From Cristatella mucedo (Eukaryota; Bryozoa; Phylactolaemata; Cristatellidae): DNA of 64,000 bases. How positions within the stretch are numbered: position 1 is the first letter of the stretch; each line of letters begins with the position of its first letter. A program made the position numbers and the translations under genes. Under the pieces are notes generated by a model. That model saw only the letters and a list, made by a program, of their open reading frames with translations, ran no database searches and was not told where the DNA came from. The stretch spans positions 62,001 through 126,000 of the forward strand of contig WPIO01000116.1 in the NCBI GenBank assembly GCA_009760855.2. Reading direction: 5' to 3'. This document shows positions 56,027 to 64,000 of this stretch, in pieces.

Positions 56027-56257
56027 AGTTCTAGAAATTTTGATGTGCTAGTGTAGTGCTGCTGAAAGTGTACTTGGTCTTTGATTGCTAATCAGAAATG
56101 CATTTAAGCCCAAATCGACTTCAGGGAAGTTGCAAAGGTTGAAGCTCTAGAAGTTTCGATGTGCTAGTTTAGTGCTACTGAAAGTGTACTAGGTCTTTAA
56201 TTGCTAATCAGAAATGCATTTAAGCTCAAATCGACTTCAGGGAAGTTGCTAAAGTAA
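56027..56257. repeat. Tandem duplication, two units of about 116 bp
   Basis: Unit 1 at 56027-56142 and unit 2 at 56143-56257 share AATGCATTTAAGC.CAAATC, GACTTCAGGGAAGTTGC and GATGTGCTAG. Identity is high, with scattered substitutions and almost no indels. Confidence 0.92.
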
Positions 56258-56609
56258 TAAAAATGTGCGCACAAGTGAACAAAGTGAAATGTGTCCACTG
56301 CATGTGAATATGATTCGAGAAAGACGCTACGAACGTCATGGGGTCTTTGTTAAAAACACTACCGACCATAAGCAATTGCTGCAAAACGATCAGTAAACAT
56401 ATTTACGAAATATGTTGTCACTAAGGACTTCTTAAAGTAAATACATATTAGTTCCATGGGAATAGATATCCTTCCCTGCTTTGCGCTAAAAGTAGTAGAG
56501 CTGAACTGCTTCGAATTTTAACGAAATTTGATTAGAAAATCTTCAGCTTAGAAAATCCAATTACGGCATCCAGTGATTGTTCTCGCTTCTTCGATTGTCA
56601 TCTCATTGC

Positions 56610-57206
56610 ATGCCTCAACGATCGCTCAGCGCCTCGTGCTGGAAGCACCTTGAGCACGTGACTCGACCGAGCAGCCGTAGTAGCAGCAGCTTACGTCAGC
56701 AGCCTCGTCTCTCTCTCTCTCTCGCCAGGCAGGGACCGCCGTCGTCGCTCAGCAGCAGCAGCGTCGGCGCTGCAGGCGATGACTGCAGTCCGGCAGCAGC
56801 TCCTCGAATGCAGGAGGCCGTGTCGCACGCTGCATCGCTGCTCGTGCTGAGACTCAAGTACCGCTGGCACTACGGTGTGCTGCAGCAGCAGCGTGGCCAG
56901 ACCATGACGCTCGTGTGCCAGCTCGTGCGGACCAAGAACTTTCTCATCATGAGCACGTCGCTCATGTTCCTCGTCTGCACCGTCTACCTGGCCAGCCACC
57001 CGGGCTGGGTCGGCGACTACGGGACGCTGGACGGCGGCGGCGGAGCAAACCTGCGCGTGCAGGCCAACCCGGCTGCCGTCAAGTACTTCGAGGTGCCCGC
57101 CACTTACCTGCAGCTGCTCGGCCTGAACGTCAACACATCCGTGGCGCCAGCCGCCGGGTCGGCGTCTGCCATCGAAGCCGTGGCCAATGACGACTCCATT
57201 GGCCAG
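56610..57206 (+). CDS. Type II membrane protein, glycosyltransferase-like, first exon
   Basis: From ATG at 56610 the frame gives 199 residues. Residues 1-66 are Ser/Arg/Gln-rich. Residues 67-110 include LLVLRLKYRWHYGVLQQQ. Residues 111-129 (FLIMSTSLMFLVCTVYLAS) are one hydrophobic helix preceded by RTK, as in a type II signal anchor. The rest is lumenal, with VKYFEVPATYLQLLGLNVNT and an N-glycosylation sequon NTS at 175-177. The donor is CAG|GTCAGT at 57207, phase 0. The start is uncertain: a strong acceptor (CT tract then GCCAG/GCAG, ending at 56728 or 56732) could make this an internal exon. Other possible starts are ATG at residue 67 or 99. Codon use is GC-rich, unlike the surrounding DNA, which supports real coding. 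Likely Golgi/secretory location; function not shown by this exon alone. Confidence 0.78.
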
Positions 57207-57639
57207 GTCAGTCCACTGCCGCCTGCCACTGCCTCCGACGCCCCATTCCGGCGACGTAGCCTTATGGGACATCGCCGGATATGTCAGGCCGATGCCGAAT
57301 CTCGTTCTTAGCCGTGGGCGTGCACTAGTGCGTGTCACCTCCATCTCACATGCGTTTTCGGCCCAAGGCAATGTCAAGGTCCAGTCAATCGTGAAAGAAA
57401 TATCCATACGTGCCACTTCTCGGTTGCAGAGAATTTTTCGATCTGTCGGCTCGGGCATTTAGACCGATTTGGGCCGATTTGTGCCTCTGCCAGAGGCGTG
57501 TACCTGCTCACGGCTTTCTGCTGATAGCATAAGTGTGTTGGTAGGAAAACCGGAAGTGTTGGATAAGTGCCGCCCTGGTTTGGTCGTAAGTGGTCACCAT
57601 TTTAACGACCATAGCTGTGGGTTGGTTTCGTATGGGATA

Positions 57640-57705
57640 TTATAACACCTGGATAGAGATCAAGTTTTCTTAGGGGGCTGTAAAATATATGCTTTTAATA
57701 TTACT
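57640..57705 (+). mobile_element. Family C-like tail
   Basis: TATTATAACACCTGGATAGA, GATCAAGTTTTCTTAGGGGG. Only the tail is present. Confidence 0.45.
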
Positions 57706-57954
57706 GGATCCTTTGCTTTGCCAGCATGCATACTGCCAGCACCCATTTGCCAGTGGGGGTGTGGCAACTGTTAGGTCTAAATTTTTTCATCTGCAAAGCA
57801 ACTGCAATGGCATGGTTGTGTTGACAGCAGAGAGGTTTCCATTGGTCAGTCGAGCTGAGAGGGCTCACATCTCAGTGTGCTCATATCTGTGCCGATTCTC
57901 AGCCTGTGTACATCTCTATTTCAGTCTTTAAGTGCCTAGATGAAAATAATATAT

Positions 57955-58095
57955 TTCGTGTAGCACTCACTGAGGACTTTATCTCTTTCTAAGCACTTTA
58001 CATACGTTTTAAAGGAGGCATGATCAAATGATTAGAAATGTAGTTCTCTTAAGATGCCATGTAAACAACCAGGTATTATTATTATTAGTAGTATT
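57955..58095 (-). mobile_element. LINE-A-like tail, diverged, with a facing tail
   Basis: GTAGCACTCACTGAGGACTT, TATCTCTTTCTAAGCACTTT, then GCATGATCAAATGATTAG on plus is a reversed tail. ATGTAGTTCTCTTAAGATGC and an (ATT)n run at 58077-58101 look like a plus-strand tail. Confidence 0.5.
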
Positions 58096-58101
58096 ATTAT
58101 T

Positions 58102-59567
58102 GTGCCGCTAAGAAACAGACCTTTGCTCCTGCAATTAGTTTTTCGTCCGTAGGGAATCGTAGGATGATGTGGATTTTTTTCAGCGAGAGTATGTTCTCTG
58201 AGCGTTCGGCCTGCCCGAGCTTTTCGGGTGCACTGCTGCTGCTGCTGCTGACGCTGAGCCAGCGCAGTTGCTACGACACTGGCTCGAGGCTGCTTTAAAG
58301 CAAACAGCCAAGGTCGACTGATTCAGCAGCCACACTTGGCACTATATTGTGAGCAATCCAGGGCCTCGACAGATCGAGCTACGTCACCCGTCCCCAAGCT
58401 TGCACTGGGCAATTAAGAACTTCGCGTGCTGCAGTATTCCCGAGCTCCTTACTTGGGTTTTTGAAATTCGAGCACCTCATCACTGGGCAAAGCCGAGGGG
58501 GAAAGGGCGAAATCTATCTGGGCTTGACCGGCAGTTGAATCTGTGACCCGGCTTCCATAAATCAATGTAGGCATTCGGTTTCTGCTTCAAAGAATTCTCG
58601 GCTGTCTTGTCGGCATGCATTTAACTCGAGAAGGAAGTCGTTCGTGATCAAGGATGTGCTGCTGAGCGCTGCTACAAAAGGCTCGCTGTGCAGCTTCCAT
58701 GTCCGGTCAGAACTAGGCCGAAAACACAGCGCAGCACTTAATGGTGCTAGTCTCGGCCGACATGTGTTGAAAACTGGTGACACCTGAACTTTTTAGCAGC
58801 ACGGCTAGCGACGAAGACAGATCATGCCTTAATTTATCAAGTCAGTATCCATAATGTATAAAAATCTATTCGACAGCAGTAGACGGTTACATGCATTCAA
58901 CAGGGGCCATGAAGTACACTAACGGCCCTGTGGCCTAGAGCTCAACTCAGCTCCAATGCCAATGCCGAGTCTCGAATTACAACTCCTGCCCATGCTATGG
59001 CACCGGCTTCTATAGGGCCTCGGCCGTATATTATCGCATAATTGAAAATAATTATTATCAGCATACATATATAAAATTAAATATTATATAATAATTATAA
59101 TATATAATAGGTAATATTATATAATAATATAGAATACTTATATGCTAGTATTTATAGCAGTTATTATCAGCGTAGTTAGCCTCAGCGTATGCTCGGCACC
59201 TCGAGCTTGTCCATACGAAAATCCCGCCATACAAAACAGCTTGTTAGAAGTGAGAGCCATATCATCTTGTGCGCCGTGGGGCGGCTGCTGCACCGTGCTG
59301 TCCTCGAGCCGTCGGAGTGCTCAGTTGTTGCAGGAGCAGCAGGAAGAGGGGGAATACTTTTTTATCTGCTCTGGCTTGACTATGCCTGCACGATCGATTG
59401 CTTGCACGCTAGTAGCCACCTGTCTTGCTAGTCGGTGACCAGGAGTGTCTCCGAGCGTCTGCTTTAGAATGCTGGCTACTGACTGCATCGAGCTCTCGTT
59501 TGCATTTGCCTGCACTCGATGTCGCCGCTCGCACGCCGAACGCTCGCTTGCGCACGCTTCTTTTCAG
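58102..59567 (+). other. Intron 1 of the second gene, no element recognised
   Basis: An AT-rich patch (TATAATAATTATAATATATA-like) at 59030-59150. Otherwise no repeat family or domain seen. The intron ends with CGCTTCTTTTCAG. Confidence 0.45.
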
Positions 59568-59795
59568 ACGTCAGCGCCGCCTCTGCCTGTGCGGCGCTGG
59601 TCGGTGCTGCTCGACGTGGAGCAGAGGCGAGCCAACAGCTCGCTACTCGGCTCGCTCGACATGCTGCTCGTCAGCGCAGCGAGCACTTCCGGCGTGGACA
59701 AGACACTCCGTCTGGTGGCCTCCATCAAGCAGCACGTGCCGCACCTCTACCTGCTTCTCTTCGATCTCGGCTTGGACAAGGAGGCCAAGGAGAAG
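59568..59795 (+). CDS. Type II membrane protein, glycosyltransferase-like, second exon
   Basis: Acceptor TTCTTTTCAG ends at 59567 and donor GTAGCC starts at 59796; both junctions are phase 0. The 76 residues read TSAPPLPVRRWSVLLDVEQR, RANSSLLGSLDMLLVSAAST, SGVDKTLRLVASIKQHVPHL, YLLLFDLGLDKEAKEK. The pattern (L)VSAAS.SxxxxTLxLVxSI..xxP.LxLxxFDLGLxxxxxxx matches the start of the domain in DUF1647-like and related glycosyltransferase-fold animal proteins (a typical form is VTAASSNH....M..S.....P....I.YDLGL). A sequon NSS lies at residues 23-25. It belongs after the lumenal stem in the preceding exon. The catalytic part, if any, lies beyond the window, so enzyme activity is inference from family resemblance. 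Confidence 0.82.
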
Positions 59796-59814
59796 GTAGC
59801 CGCCGGCGGCCAGC

Positions 59815-59840
59815 CTCCCCCCCCCCCGCCCCCCCCCCCG
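59815..59840. repeat. Poly-C run
   Basis: Two nearly adjacent C runs with one G between them, just inside the intron (20 bp after the donor). Confidence 0.95.
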
Positions 59841-61084
59841 GCAAAGCGGGCACAGCGTGCATGGGTGCTGCAGCGTGCCGACTAAAGGAGAGTGTGCACG
59901 CTCGGCGGCCGGTAGCTCGAAACCTCAGCTCGTTTGGTGGCGAACCGCGTGCTGCCATCTGGGCCAGAGTGAACGTGTGTGTGTGTGTGTGTGTGCTCAG
60001 TCGGAGGAACAAACTCGCGTAGAACATCGGGTGTCGTTGCATTCCATTGAGGAGGACGAGCCGTAGTGAGATTGAGCAGCGAATTGGCAAGGCAGAATAA
60101 TATTTTTTTCTGACTGTTTACATGTCGAGTGTCTCAGGTTTTGGCAATTTGTAGGAGATGGGTCACGATGGGTTACGATGGGACATAAACTGCAGACTGG
60201 ATGAGATCACATGTAGTCAGATGTTCGGAGTTTGGTACGATGGGACTTGACTGACACGAGCCACAAGATAAAAAGGAATAATAATACTGATACGTTATTT
60301 GTGTAGCGCTTTGAGTAAAATCCTGGGGCATTACAACCAGATGCTACAGAAGCAATAACCGTATGTTAGTCACGGGCAAAGTACTTTTGCTTTGGGTAGC
60401 TTGTAATGGCACTGTAAAACCATGCTTAGATCAGCTTTCAAAAGTATGTCAAGGTCACTGGTTATTATTACCCCTGGTTAGTAGCATGCACTAAATCATT
60501 AGCATGCAAACAAAGCTTGCATAAGTGCTCAAGTAATGTTCACTTAGGCACAGGAAAAGCTGACTGGAAGAGATTCTAAGACTTGAGACTTAATTGGAGT
60601 GGTGAAACGTTAATGCAACCGGTGATAAAGACTAGAAGCGATTTAATTCAAGTTTTTTAAATTCTGAAAATATGAGAATGCTGTAACAACCAATTGGCAC
60701 GCGTCTTTTTCACGAAATGCAATCAACTTCGAAAGTGATTCGGTTCTATTGGACTGCTGTGTAGATGAATGTGTTATCGTTATTAACCATTTTCCAGTGA
60801 CCAAGCTCCAGTGACCAAGCTCCAGTGACCAAGCTCCAGTGACCAAGCTCCAGTGACCAAGCTCCAGTGACATAGCTATGCCCAGCACCCACCCCACGTC
60901 TAGCGATGGGAATCTTCGTCGAACTTGGGCAAAATCGAAAATGTTTGGCCACTAATCTTTGATCTTTGATCTTTGCCCTCCGAACCCGGAGTGCAAAGAT
61001 CAGTGGTACTGTACTATTCAAACTGACACTAGTGGGCCATGTGGCCGCCTGCTGTTTCTTTCTAAACCTTGATGACAAGTCTCA
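59841..61084 (+). other. Intron 2 of the second gene, first part
   Basis: Holds a GT tract (59975-59993), a family C-like repeat on the minus strand at 60280-60520 (ATACGTTATTTGTGTAGCGC, ATGCTACAGAAGCAATAACC) and the 14-bp minisatellite listed separately. Confidence 0.5.
60794..60877. repeat. 14-bp minisatellite, five perfect copies plus one variant
   Basis: CCAGTGACCAAGCT repeated exactly five times (60794-60863), then a variant CCAGTGACATAGCT. The lack of differences suggests recent expansion. Confidence 0.97.
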
Positions 61085-61440
61085 GTATGTATGTATGTAT
61101 GTATCTCCATCTGTAACTCCATAAAGTCACAAAGACTATGTGGTTATTACGCAGGAGAGTTTTGTATAGCGCACTCACAGCCTGAGTGGTTTTCGGTACG
61201 CATTCAGTAGGCAACAGACTTTGTCTCACATAGCAAAGAGAAAGTGGGAAGCATAGCAGAGTCAGGAGAGCAGTTGATGTAGTGAGTAGCATGGAAGTAG
61301 CAGCTCATCACCGCTGAAAAGGATGAGCCATAGTCGGCAGCAGGAGAGTAGTTGTCGTTCCGTAAGAATTGTGGAAGCAAGTTTCACAGTCTAAGACCTG
61401 CAGAGCTAAAGCTTCTGTCGCCAACTGTCTTGTTTATTCT
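61085..61440 (-). mobile_element. LINE-B 3' end fragment
   Basis: Plus strand TATGTATGTATGTATCTCCA (altered tail), CGCAGGAGAGTTTTGTATAG, GCACTCACAGCCTGAGTGGT, CAAAGAGAAAGTGGGAAGCA, AAAGGATGAGCCATAGTCGG, AAGAATTGTGGAAGCAAGTT. The usual (ACATT)n end is replaced by (GTAT)n. Confidence 0.87.
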
Positions 61441-61594
61441 ATTATATTATGTTGTCATAGTCTATGCATTTTGATACCCTTCATTCAAACGGTTGCCTAG
61501 CAAAAATGAATAACAATTATATGGCAATTGTATGGCACCCCGAGAGAGTTAAGTTGTGCTAGGCACTTTACACGCACCCTGTTTTGGTCGGGGG

Positions 61595-61740
61595 GGGGGG
61601 GTTAAGGTGCTGGTCTTTTTTGATGACCCCATTCAGGGTGGTCGCCTTTGATGTGCAAGGTCCTGGGTTGTAGCCCTGCGACAAATGTGAAACGCCAGAA
61701 TAGAGATTGGGCTCTCTTGCGGTGCTATGCAAATGAATTA
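61595..61740 (+). mobile_element. SINE-T2 copy
   Basis: After a G run at 61590-61600: GGTTAAGGTGCTGGTC, TTGATGTGCAAGGTCCTGGG, TTGTAGCCCTGCGACAAATG, TGAAACGCCAGAATAGAGAT, TGGGCTCTCTTGCGGTGCTA, TGCAAATGAATTAT. Its end is the entry point of the RLE LINE. Confidence 0.75.
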
Positions 61741-62476
61741 TTTCTGGCTAAGGAAAGATTTGCCACCCACAGTCACTTCTTGACCACGGGTCTTGGCCTG
61801 TCGTTCCGGGCTTGGCGGTTCGTGCACCGAGCGAGCCCGGATGTGCTGCCAGCGGCTACTTCGAGGAGTCGGGCATACCCTGGGACGGTTACCAGCTGCT
61901 GCCTATACCTCGCAGAGGCAGAGACCGCTTGCCACGTGCTGAGCCACTGCCGGCCGATGTTGCATGCAATTATGGCTCGACACAACCTGGTTCTGTGCCG
62001 CCTAATCGGAGCTCTTCCAGCCACCACGCTCAACTGCATGTCGGCAGGCCGTGCCCTCCGGCTTGCCTGTGGTCTGGCTCTCAATCCAGACCTGGTCACT
62101 AACAACGGCACTGATTTAATAATTGTGGATGTGACGGTGCCTTTTGAGAGCAGCGAGGATGCTCTGATAATGGCAGCCCGAAACAAGACCGATGAATATG
62201 CAGCCATTGTCCGGTGTTTCCTGACCGCTGGCTACCGGTCGGCAGTGGTAAGGTCCTTCGTGGTCGGGGCTCTCGGCAGCTGGTGGCCAGACAATGAAGC
62301 TTGCCTGGCCGAATTCAGCATCCCACGCTCGGAGAGGACGGCTTTGAGGCAGCAATGCGTCTTCGACATCATTAACGGCTGGGAAGCCGTGTGGTCCCTG
62401 TTCCTGAACCGGGAGGCCCGGGTAGCAGGCTCGACCCAGGCAGCTCAGGGCACGCCGGCTAATGTATATATACTAG
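61741..62476 (+). mobile_element. R2/RLE-type LINE, C-terminal zinc finger and endonuclease
   Basis: An uninterrupted frame (about 240 codons) encodes the end of a non-LTR element with a restriction-like endonuclease, a different class from LINE-A/B. In order: W.FVHRASPDVLPAATSRSR (end of RT/thumb region), then a CCHC-type knuckle (TSCCLYLAEAETACHVLSHC), then MARHNLVLCRLI, which follows the knuckle in R2-like proteins. The endonuclease core has NPDLV, then IIVDVTVPFE and NKTDEYAAI: the P-D...D...K order of the PD-(D/E)XK fold, so catalytic positions look preserved. After it, SFVVGALGSWWPDNEACL matches the VGALG.W.P.N motif of the clade. The RT domain is missing (5' truncation at a SINE-T2 end). 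Clade level (R2, R4/Dong, NeSL or related) is not resolved. It lies in the last intron of the second gene, in the sense orientation. Confidence 0.87.
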
Positions 62477-62526
62477 TTAAAAATCTTTTTCTCGATATAT
62501 ATATATATCTCGATCTATATATACAT

Positions 62527-62654
<128 letters not shown>

Positions 62655-63159
62655 TATAACTGGGTACAGTAAGGATTGCCTGCTACTTGGGACTCGAAAG
62701 CACTGGAAGCGAGTGCCTTCTCCCGTGGGCTAAGAACCCGTGGGCTGCGACTTGCTATGACTTACTTGAGATTACCCTCTGGGCTACGATGCGGTGTATA
62801 ACCGGTGACGTGTGCACGTTTATCCAACCTCGGTCGAATGGATTCGGAGCGTCAAAAGCCTAAAAAGCTCTGCTCTAGTTAAACAAGCAATTCGCTCGGC
62901 CTTGTTTGCTGCATATCCTGGTCAATAACATTCGCAGGCCAAAAATTCTAACAAATTTCAAAATAGTGATTGCAATAGCAACGATGCGCTTGTTCGTAGT
63001 AGAAAGTCGCATGCGAACAAAAGCACTTTATAGGCACTTCGCGTGAGCTTAATAGAAACCCTATCAACTGATAAGTGATTATAACCGGCAAAATTATGAT
63101 TGGTCAGAGGCACGGCATCATGAATTCGGGCAGTGAAGCCGTTGGTTCGATGCGAAGCC
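62655..63159 (+). other. Intron, no element recognised
   Basis: Sequence right of the palindrome (GGGTACAGTAAGGATTGCCT and GGGACTCGAAAGCACTGG) could be transposon interior, but no transposase or second terminus was seen. Confidence 0.4.
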
Positions 63160-63510
63160 TTGGCGTATTTCTATGCCAAAGAATGAAGTGACCTAAAAGT
63201 GAACGACAAAACCTTGAAGTCGATGCGTTGCTTGACTGGCAGCCAGTGCAGGTCGGTGAGAAATGGTGTGATGTGGCAACTGCGACTCTCACACGACAGA
63301 CAAGCCTAGCTGCGGAGTTTTGCACCAGCTGCAATCGCCTGATCCCACATGCCGGTAGGCCAGCAAGCAGTGAGTTACAGAAATCAAGACGGGATGTCAC
63401 AAATGCATGGACCAACTTAGAAGTAGTATCCTTATCTAAACAAGCCCGAATATTAGCAATGTTATGTATCTGAAAGTAGGCAGACTTGATTGTGGTACAG
63501 AAGCAGGCAG
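63160..63510 (-). mobile_element. LINE-A internal fragment
   Basis: On the minus strand: TIKSAYFQIHNIANIRACLD, KDTTSKLVHAFVTSRLDFCN, SLLAGLPACGIRRLQLVQNS, AARLVCR, a one-base shift near 63290, then LHWLPVKQRIDFKVLSFTF-like codons to about 63165. Both ends are cut; no 3' tail, which is unusual for a target-primed insertion. Confidence 0.87.
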
Positions 63511-63774
63511 CCTTCTTCCTCAGAAAGATACCTATATTGACAACTATTGATATCATTTGCATATTCATCGTGTGGTTTAATGTATACGTGTGCATGCGTG
63601 TCTCTATCTGTTGGAATATATCTGTATTTTTTAATTTTCAATTTATTTAAAAACATGTCCACTGCAGGCGATAGTCGTGACTCTCGTTTCATTGAGCCTT
63701 GTTTGACATTCTGCCTCGAAGCTTCAGACGATGTGCTCGCATTCACCTTGCCCAGTGGTAAAAGTGCTCGCCTT

Positions 63775-63900
63775 AACTTCCGAGGTTAAGGTGATTGCAT
63801 TTGATGTCCAAGGTCATGGGCTAGAGCCCAGTGGCAAATGTGAAGCGCCTGTATAGAAGACAAGTTCTCTTACGGTGCTATACCAGTGAATTATATGTAT
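63775..63900 (+). mobile_element. SINE-T2 copy, best preserved
   Basis: CCGAGGTTAAGGTGATTGCA, TTTGATGTCCAAGGTCATGG, GCTAGAGCCCAGTGGCAAAT, GTGAAGCGCCTGTATAGAAG, ACAAGTTCTCTTACGGTGCT, ATACCAGTGAATTATAT. It ends about 30 bp before the acceptor of the next exon. Confidence 0.82.
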
Positions 63901-63932
63901 CTGTATGTTTTATATCTACCTGCTGTTTGCAG

Positions 63933-64000
63933 TTGGTCATCTACTGCAACCTCACGTCGGTGTGTGAGCTGCTGCCTTTTCAGAGCGACCCGTTCCCGGC
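63933..64000 (+). CDS. Type II membrane protein, glycosyltransferase-like, third exon (partial)
   Basis: Acceptor CTGTTTGCAG ends at 63932, phase 0. It encodes LVIYCNLTSVCELLPFQSDP, FP and runs off the window. Joined to the second exon it continues DLGLDKEAKEK-LVIYCNLTSVCELLPFQ, which fits the family pattern where ..(K)..C.V.....F.....P follows the DLGL strand. A third sequon (NLT) is present. The C-terminal bulk of the domain is outside the window. Confidence 0.8.
   Translation, partial: MVIYCNLTSVCELLPFQSDPFP

Noticed and set aside
56577-56609. Earlier start for the second gene
   Set aside because: The codon at 56577 is TTG; the first ATG in frame is at 56610, and even that may lie upstream of an acceptor.
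61648-61740. N-terminal part of the RLE frame
   Set aside because: The first about 30 codons are SINE-T2 tail read in frame by chance; the element starts near 61741.

Overview
This window is animal (metazoan) nuclear DNA, almost certainly from an invertebrate. It has GT-AG introns, two intron-split genes with clear animal protein signatures, tRNA-derived SINEs, CR1/L2-like non-LTR retrotransposons with (ATT)n or (ACATT)n tails, Tc1/mariner remnants and many long CT/GA microsatellites. Nothing bacterial is present: no operons, Shine-Dalgarno sites or CRISPR. I cannot name the species. Most long open frames are retrotransposon pieces or simple-repeat translations; only eight exons look like host coding sequence. 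Layout: (1) About 5.5-22.1 kb, plus strand, holds the last five exons of a nucleotide-sugar/triose-phosphate-type transporter of the SLC35E2 type. All splice phases agree and the exons join to 858 bases ending in TGA (285 residues). The N-terminal exon or exons are not found here. The introns are packed with mobile elements. (2) 22.2-56.5 kb has no gene I can support. It is a mosaic of CR1/L2-like fragments of two families (LINE-A and LINE-B), two SINE families (SINE-T1 and SINE-T2), GA/CT tracts up to about 460 bp, minisatellites and two perfect hairpins. The longest LINE-B copy (about 49-50.9 kb) keeps most of a reverse transcriptase but has a stop and a frameshift. (3) 56.6-64.0 kb, plus strand, holds three exons, the last cut by the window edge, of a type II membrane protein that resembles DUF1647-like glycosyltransferase-fold proteins. 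Its last intron contains the C-terminus of an R2/RLE-type LINE next to a perfect palindrome with a 100-bp TA core. The most interesting structures are: the tRNA-headed SINE-T2 whose 3' end copies the stem-loop tail of LINE-A, suggesting a LINE/SINE partnership; a perfect 39-bp inverted repeat with a 21-base loop at 51.5 kb; a perfect 23-bp hairpin at 26.2 kb; the RLE LINE ending beside a TA-core palindrome; and back-to-back LINE tails at 47.7 kb. Boundaries of mobile elements are by eye, usually good to about 10-30 bases.
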